NCBI GenBank assembly: GCA_013287085.1
Contig: JABDEM010000014.1
Span: forward strand, 1 to 34,844
Reading direction: 5' to 3'
DNA length: 34,844 nucleotides
Source: Gammaproteobacteria bacterium
GTDB taxonomy: Bacteria > Pseudomonadota > Gammaproteobacteria > DSM-16500
Shown: positions 25,494 through 32,100 of the stretch, one piece after another
How the letters are laid out: each line of letters starts with the position of its first letter
Numbering within the stretch: position 1 is the first letter of the stretch
Made by a program: the position numbers and the translations under genes
The notes under the pieces: generated by a model
Databases searched by the model: none
What the model saw: the letters and a program-made list of their open reading frames with translations, nothing else
Told to the model about the DNA's origin: nothing

Positions 25494-27617
25494 ATGACAG
25501 ACGATAAATTATTAGCATGTTTAGTAAACCTAACAGACATCCTGGGGCAACCCGTCTCTGAAGGGACATTGTTAGCAGGATTGCCTCTAGATGAAAAACG
25601 TTTGACCCTAGAGTTATTTCCACGCGCGGCAGCTCATATCAATCTACAAGCTAAACTAAAGAAAATTAAACTAGAAAAACGGCCCATTCATTTCGCAGTT
25701 CCTTTAGTTCTTATCTTAAAAAATAATGATGCCTGTTTGTTAACGGATATTACTGCGCGCGGCACGGTTAAAATTATTAACCCATTAAAAAGTACTGCTC
25801 CAGAAGAAATTGATTATGAAGATTTAATGAGTCGTTATACAGGTCAAGCTTTTGAAGTTGAACCTAATTTACGTTTTGTGGCACATGGTGAACATGTGGC
25901 AGTTGAGGATGTTAGCAAAGGCTGGTTTTGGGATGCGGTACAAATGTTATGGTCCTCTTATGGCGAAGTCTTAGTCGCTTCATTCTTAATTAATATTTTT
26001 GCATTGGCAGTACCGCTTTTTACCATGAATGTGTATGACAGAATTATTCCTAACAGAATATTTGATAGTTTATGGGTATTAGCTAGCGGTATCTTTATCA
26101 TCTTTGCATTTGATGTGTTAATGCGAACCTTACGTAGTTATTTCATTGATCAATCAGGCAAATTAGTGGATCAACAAGTTTCAGCATCGATTCTTGAAAA
26201 AATAATGGGAATCAGAATGATTGATAGACCAAAATCTGTGGGCGCATTTGCTAACACGATTCAGTCTTTTGATTCAGTAAGAGAATTTATTACTTCATCA
26301 ACAGTGACTATATTAGTGGATTTACCGTTCTCACTGTTATTTATCTTTATCATAGGGTTGATTGGTGGGTCTATCGTATTTGTTCCATTAATTTTATTAC
26401 CAATGACTATTATATTTGGCTATCTATTACAAAAACCATTAGATATGTATACCAAGGTTTCTAATCGCTATTCCGCTGAAAAACAAGCAGTTTTATTAGA
26501 AATTTTAAATGGTATTGAAACGGTTAAAGCGACCGGTGCAGAACCCGTGATGCAAAAACGCTGGGAACATTTAGTGCATACAGCTTCTCATGTAGGCATT
26601 AAATTAAGATTCTTGGTTAACATGGGCGTATTCTTTTCGATCTTTATTCAACAGCTTGCCATTGTGCTGGTTATTATTGTGGGTGTTTATAAAATCACGG
26701 CCAATGAATTAACGCTCGGTGCTCTGATTGCTTGCAGTATCTTATCTTCCAGAGCATTAGCCCCTATGGCACAAATCGCAGCATTACTCACAAGATATCA
26801 TCAAACTAAAAGTTCTATTAATAATTTAAATAAAATTATGCACTTGCCGATTGAAAATCCAACCACTCAATCTGTATTAGATGTTCCTAACTTACAAGGT
26901 GCTATTGAGTTTAGAGACGTCAGTTTTCATTTTCCAGGCCATGCAGAACCCATCTTAAATAAAATTTCCTTTAAAATTAATGCAGGCGAACATGTGGGTA
27001 TTATTGGTCGCGTAGGTTCAGGAAAAACAACCGTCGCTAAACTTATCATGGGGTTATTGCAACCAACTGATGGTTCGCTGTTTTTCGATGGCGTTGATCA
27101 AAGCCATTTTAATATCACCGAATTAAGAAAAAATATGGGGTATGTTCCTCAAGATATTATGCTTTTCAATGGAACTCTGCGCGACAACATTACTTTAGGT
27201 GTTCCTCATGCAGAAGACAGCAAGATTGTTAAAGCCATCGAAATTTCAGGTGTGGATGATTTTGTTAAACCTAAATTAGGAAGTTATGAAGCGCTCATTA
27301 ACGAAGGCGGAAAAAATCTATCCGGCGGACAACGACAAATTATTGCGATTGCTCGCGCTTTATTACTAAATCCTCCTATTATTCTTTTTGATGAACCCAG
27401 CAACTCTATGGACAATCAAACTGAAAATGCAATTAAAGCTAAATTAGAAGGCTTTTTGAAAGATAAAACATTTGTTCTAATGACTCACCATCCAGCATTA
27501 CTGTCCTTAGTCACACGGGTCATCATTCTAGATGGGGGTAAAGTGGTTATAGATGGACCTAAAGATACAGTTCTGGCGGCCCTCGCTGAAGGCAAAGTCA
27601 AAATACAGAAGGTGTAA
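25494..27617 (+). CDS. Type I secretion ABC transporter, LapB/LssB type
   Basis: A 707-residue inner-membrane ATPase of a type I secretion system. The N-terminal 130 residues form a C39-peptidase-like domain (LLACLVNLTDILGQPVS) of the degenerate kind, which binds the substrate rather than cutting a leader peptide. About 150-440 is the six-helix transmembrane domain. The nucleotide-binding domain has Walker A GRVGSGKTT (505-513), signature LSGGQRQ (609-615), Walker B IILFDEPS (Asp633, Glu634) and the switch His in MTHH. GGGAG lies seven bases upstream of the ATG. It is coupled to the fusion protein gene two bases downstream. With the giant repeat protein at 29101 as probable cargo, it matches the LapB type of large-adhesin exporters. 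Confidence 0.94.
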   Translation: MTDDKLLACLVNLTDILGQPVSEGTLLAGLPLDEKRLTLELFPRAAAHINLQAKLKKIKLEKRPIHFAVPLVLILKNNDACLLTDITARGTVKIINPLKSTAPEEIDYEDLMSRYTGQAFEVEPNLRFVAHGEHVAVEDVSKGWFWDAVQMLWSSYGEVLVASFLINIFALAVPLFTMNVYDRIIPNRIFDSLWVLASGIFIIFAFDVLMRTLRSYFIDQSGKLVDQQVSASILEKIMGIRMIDRPKSVGAFANTIQSFDSVREFITSSTVTILVDLPFSLLFIFIIGLIGGSIVFVPLILLPMTIIFGYLLQKPLDMYTKVSNRYSAEKQAVLLEILNGIETVKATGAEPVMQKRWEHLVHTASHVGIKLRFLVNMGVFFSIFIQQLAIVLVIIVGVYKITANELTLGALIACSILSSRALAPMAQIAALLTRYHQTKSSINNLNKIMHLPIENPTTQSVLDVPNLQGAIEFRDVSFHFPGHAEPILNKISFKINAGEHVGIIGRVGSGKTTVAKLIMGLLQPTDGSLFFDGVDQSHFNITELRKNMGYVPQDIMLFNGTLRDNITLGVPHAEDSKIVKAIEISGVDDFVKPKLGSYEALINEGGKNLSGGQRQIIAIARALLLNPPIILFDEPSNSMDNQTENAIKAKLEGFLKDKTFVLMTHHPALLSLVTRVIILDGGKVVIDGPKDTVLAALAEGKVKIQKV

Positions 27618-27619
27618 CC

Positions 27620-28879
27620 ATGAAAGACATTAAACAAAAAATGCAAAAAGCGGTAGATAAGGGGAAGGAAATTTTCTCTAAGGCTTTAATTAGAGAAAAA
27701 GAAATGACTTCAAAATTATCCGATCGCTACAAAGATGCAAAAGCAGGCTCTACTTCACCGATGATGGCATCTCCTAATCGAGCTGCGCATTGGATATTAT
27801 GGTGTACTTTAGGTTTTATATTGATTTTCTTGCTTTGGGCGAAATTTGCAGTATTAGAAGAAGTGACTGTTGCGAATGCAACTGTTATTCCTTTAACGCA
27901 TGTGCAAAGCATACAAAATATGGAAGGCGGTATTGTAAAAGACATTTTAGTCCATGAAAGTGATATTGTGCAAAAAGGCCAAGTCTTAGTAAAATTAGAT
28001 CCTACTCGATTTGTGTCAGCATTGGATGAAGCAAAAGCACGTGCTGCAGCCTTAGAAATTAAAATTGGACGCTTAACAGCAGAAGTTGAAAAACAACCTT
28101 TCAATGTTGACCCAACCTTGGCAAAAAATTTCCCTAACTTAGTAAGAGGCGAACAACAACTTTATCAATCTCACATGAGCGAACTGAATGAAATGCAAAG
28201 TAATCTTGATTTGGCTAATAAAGAATTAGGATTAACCCAACCTTTAGTTAAAGAATCCGCTGCATCCGAAGTGGATGTGATTCATTTACAACGTCAAGTG
28301 ATTGGTCTTAAAAGTCAGATCGAGGATTTTTATTCTAAAGCGCTAAATGATTTAGAAACGGCACGTGGTGATTATGGAACCTTAAAAGCATCCATGGTTG
28401 CTTTACAAGATCGCTTGGATAGAACCATTATTACCTCTCCCGTGCATGGTATTGTTAAACAAATTCGTATTTCAACCGAAGGCGGTGTGGTATTACCTGG
28501 TACTGAAATTATGAGTATCGTTCCTTTGGAAGATACTTTATTAATAGAAGCGCAAGTCACTCCTTCTAAGATTGGTTTTATCTATCTAGGAGCGCCCACT
28601 TTAGTCAAAATAACTGCTTATGATTATTCGACTTATGGCGGGTTAACCGGCAAAGTAGAGAAAATCAGTGCCGATACTATCACGGATCCAAAGGGTAGAA
28701 GCTACTACCAAGTACGTATTAAAACCGATAAAAACTACGTCCGTGGCCCTACTGACCCTCTCTATATCATCCCTGGTATGACGGCCAGTGTTAACATCCT
28801 AACAGGCAAGAAGACGGTATTAGACTACCTCTTAACCCCTCTCATCCGAGCTAAAGATAACGCCTTGAGAGAGCGCTAA
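27620..28879 (+). CDS. HlyD-family membrane-fusion protein, LapC type
   Basis: A 419-residue periplasmic adaptor that links the ABC transporter to a TolC-like outer-membrane channel. A cytosolic basic tail of about 50 residues precedes a single membrane helix (HWILWCTLGFILIFLLWAKF). The lipoyl half QNMEGGIVKDILVHESDIVQKGQ follows. A long coiled-coil hairpin spans about 130-255, then DRTIITSPVHGIVKQI and a beta-barrel ending GMTASVNILTGKKTVLDYLLTPL, the standard HlyD C-terminus. The ribosome site AAGG is just before the stop of the transporter gene. No outer-membrane factor gene is present in the window. The operon ends at the terminator 28911-28937. Confidence 0.94.
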   Translation: MKDIKQKMQKAVDKGKEIFSKALIREKEMTSKLSDRYKDAKAGSTSPMMASPNRAAHWILWCTLGFILIFLLWAKFAVLEEVTVANATVIPLTHVQSIQNMEGGIVKDILVHESDIVQKGQVLVKLDPTRFVSALDEAKARAAALEIKIGRLTAEVEKQPFNVDPTLAKNFPNLVRGEQQLYQSHMSELNEMQSNLDLANKELGLTQPLVKESAASEVDVIHLQRQVIGLKSQIEDFYSKALNDLETARGDYGTLKASMVALQDRLDRTIITSPVHGIVKQIRISTEGGVVLPGTEIMSIVPLEDTLLIEAQVTPSKIGFIYLGAPTLVKITAYDYSTYGGLTGKVEKISADTITDPKGRSYYQVRIKTDKNYVRGPTDPLYIIPGMTASVNILTGKKTVLDYLLTPLIRAKDNALRER

Positions 28880-28910
28880 ACCCCCCCTTAAAAGCACCAA
28901 TTTCACCCAA

Positions 28911-28937
28911 AAACGACCTTAAATGGTCGTTTTTTTT
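28911..28937 (+). terminator. Rho-independent terminator of the secretion operon
   Basis: AAACGACC (28911-28918), loop TTAAAT, GGTCGTTT (28925-28932) and a run of eight T that begins within the stem end. A textbook intrinsic terminator 32 bases after the fusion-protein stop; it separates this operon from the adhesin gene. Confidence 0.9.
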
Positions 28938-29034
28938 GCTGTTTTAACCCCTTGATTGATAAATAATTATACAAATAATGGTCAATAAATAGTAAAAAAG
29001 TGGCTTTTAGTACAGATATTTCTCAAATACCGCC

Positions 29035-29040
29035 TATACT
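29035..29040 (+). promoter_or_regulatory. Possible -10 box of the adhesin gene
   Basis: TATACT lies 60 bases before the adhesin ATG, after the terminator. No convincing -35 is seen in the 16-19 bases upstream. The same CTATACT word occurs at the secretion-operon promoter (25445-25451). The rest of the 28880-29100 gap is AT-rich and shows nothing else. Confidence 0.3.
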
Positions 29041-29100
29041 AAATATGTAAGAAGTGTAAATAAGAAAACAAAGAATACACAACGAGGAGTGGAACAGCAA

Positions 29101-32100
29101 ATGGCAACGACCGGCAATGGCAAAACGGCTGGTGTTCAGCATACTAGTAAATCGAGTACGTCGAACACGACCGATCATACAAGCTCTAATGTGGCACCTA
29201 CCAAGGTAGTCTCATCTAATGGTCATCAACCCCATGAAGCCCAACCTATTACTAATGGCCATGCCAATGGTCATGTTGTTGCTGATTCTAATTCTAATTT
29301 AATAAACGCTGCATTTTCAATCTTTGGTACTGAAGCTCATGCAGCGGAAGCCGATGCTCTTGCTCAACCTGTAAAACCTCTTTCACCAGAAACCTTAGGA
29401 ACTTTCTTTAATACGGTTGGATGGGATGGCACGGGTGGTAAATTTCAAGATACCTCGCATACTGTTTCTATTCATGATACCGGTTACTCAGATACGATCA
29501 ATTATGCAGCTCCTGGCATATCAGATAGTTTATTAAAAGCGTATGTTCCTATTTCGATTAATCCTTTCATTGATTTTGGTATACCGACTAATTATATCCC
29601 TTACAATTTTGGTGAATACCAACTACCCGGTGGTATTCTAACTCCTCAGCTTAATATTTTTACTTTTCCACATACAACACAAGTTATCACTCCCGTTACA
29701 GATTTAGGTGTGACGATTTCGCCACATAGTGGAACCGTAGTACCCGGCACAGTAGAAGATTATACAATTACAATTACCAATCATGGTCCAACCACAGTCA
29801 CGAGTTTTACATTAGGGGATATTTTACCTAGCTTTCTTGATAATCCAGTCTTAGGGACATCGAGCAGTGGAAATTTTGTTTTAACCGACAATCACGATGG
29901 TAGTTGGACAGGAGTACTTCCTGTTGGCGCTAGTATTACTATTCCTTTAACAGGAACGATTAATCCTGCTGCAACGGGCAATATTGTTGATACGGTTAAT
30001 ATTGTTGATACGACCTCAGGTGTTGTTGATTCAGATACTGCAGATAAACAGGATACGAGTGTATTAACTTTAACGCCTGAATCAAATTTATCAGTAGTTA
30101 AAGCAGATAGCGCTGGTGGTGATAGTTCGACACAAACTCACGGTACACCTATTCCGGGTGATCCTGCTGGATTTACTTATCATATTACAGTAACTAATAA
30201 TGGCCCTAGCACAGTGACGAGTTTTACTTTTGCTGATGCATTACCCAGCACGCAATTTTTTATTCCAGGTGCAAATACCTATATTGTTACTTCGGGTACT
30301 TACTCAGGAACTGATACTTCTGGTACATGGACTGGCATTTTAAATCCAGGTCAAAGTGTTGAATTTAGTTTAGCAGGCACTATACCTGCTGATGCAGAAA
30401 CGCATGGTACAACGATGCAAAATACTGTTACCGTAACACCTCCTTCAGGTACTGGCGGCACGGCAACAGATATTGATAATTTAACACCTGAAGCCAATGT
30501 AACTATATTAAAACTAGTTGATGGCCAACATTCAGAAGCAGTGTATCCCGGTGAAAATGTAACCTTCACCGTACAAGTTACTAATTCAGGTCCAAGTTAT
30601 GCAACGAATGTGAGTGTAGCAGATATTTTTCCAACAACAGGCATAAGCTTTCTTACCCCTACTGAAACTCAAGGTACTTTTTCGGGAAATACTTGGAACA
30701 TTGGTAACTTAGCCCCTGGTACGCAAACATTAACCGTGCATGCTATCATTGCAGGAATTGATGCACCTAATTCGGCAACTTATAATTTTTCTAATAATCC
30801 TAGTACCTCTTTTTCTAATAATGGCTTTACGGTTACTTTACATGGTTACGATGCAACTTACTCAACGGCTAATACCCCTAATTTTGAAAGCGCACCTGGC
30901 ATATTGAATTTAACTGGAAATGCTTTGATAACAACATCAGGAACGGGTACCGATGGTCCTAACAATCCTTCTAACTTAAATGGTTCGAGCGGCGATGGTA
31001 TTTTTACAGCACAAGGCAATTCACATTATTCTGTTGATGCATTAAATCAAATTAACCATAACACTTTTACAGGTAATACTGAGGCGATAGTCGCAGATTT
31101 AGGTGCAACCAATGTGGTTCAAGCGACGGTGACTGTTGCGCATTTAATTTTAGGTGAAAACGGCGGTGATGGTGAATATGGTGCAATTACTGCGTTTGAT
31201 TCCACAGGTCATGCATTAGGCACAGTATTTTTTGGTCAAAATCAAAATGGTGTACCTGCTTCAATCAACACGATTCCCTATGCATTAGGCGGCGTTGCAA
31301 AATTTGTTCCTGCAGATTATACGATTGCCAATGATGGTGGTACGGCAACAATTAATTTAAGCGACTCTATGTTTGGCGGTACTCCATTCGAATATCTTGC
31401 TTTCACATCAATTCCTTATGGTGCAGGTTCTGTATTAACCTCGCCTCTTGTTACTAACGATAGTAGCGATTACTTTTTAAAACAAATTACTATTTCTACT
31501 GAAGGAACGGTTAGTACAATTACAAATACGGCAACAGTTTCTTCCGATCAATCACAAAGCAGCAGTTCTAGCGCAACGGTTACGCCTGAATCAGCAGATT
31601 TAGCAGTGGCTATCAATGACGGCACAAGTCATGTTCCTGGTACGAATGATAGTTATACTATTACCGTTACGAATAATGGTCCAACGACAGTAAGCAGTTT
31701 TAATTTATCGAATTTCTTACCCGCAGGTTTTGATGGTACTGCAACGTATAGTGCTTCAACGGGTACTTTTAGTGGAAACACTTGGAGCGGTCTTACTCTT
31801 GCCAATGGACAATCGATTACTTTAACGGTCTCGGGACACATTGATCCTGCAGCTGTTGGTGGTTTAACTGATCAAGTTATCATTTCAAATCCATTAGATA
31901 CCAGTAGCCATTCTATTGTGGATCCTAATCTTGCCAATAATGAGGCTATTAGTAATGTTCCGTTAACTCCAGAAGTCAGTTTGTCAGTGGTTAAATCAGA
32001 CTCTGCTGGTGGTACTTCTGCAGGTGCAGGTACGCCAGGAACTGTTATCCCAGGTGATACTGCTGGATTAACTTATTCAATAACGATTACGAACAATGGC

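Noticed and set aside
29000..29020. Sigma-54-like TGGC upstream of the adhesin
   Set aside because: The matching GC element at the required distance is absent.
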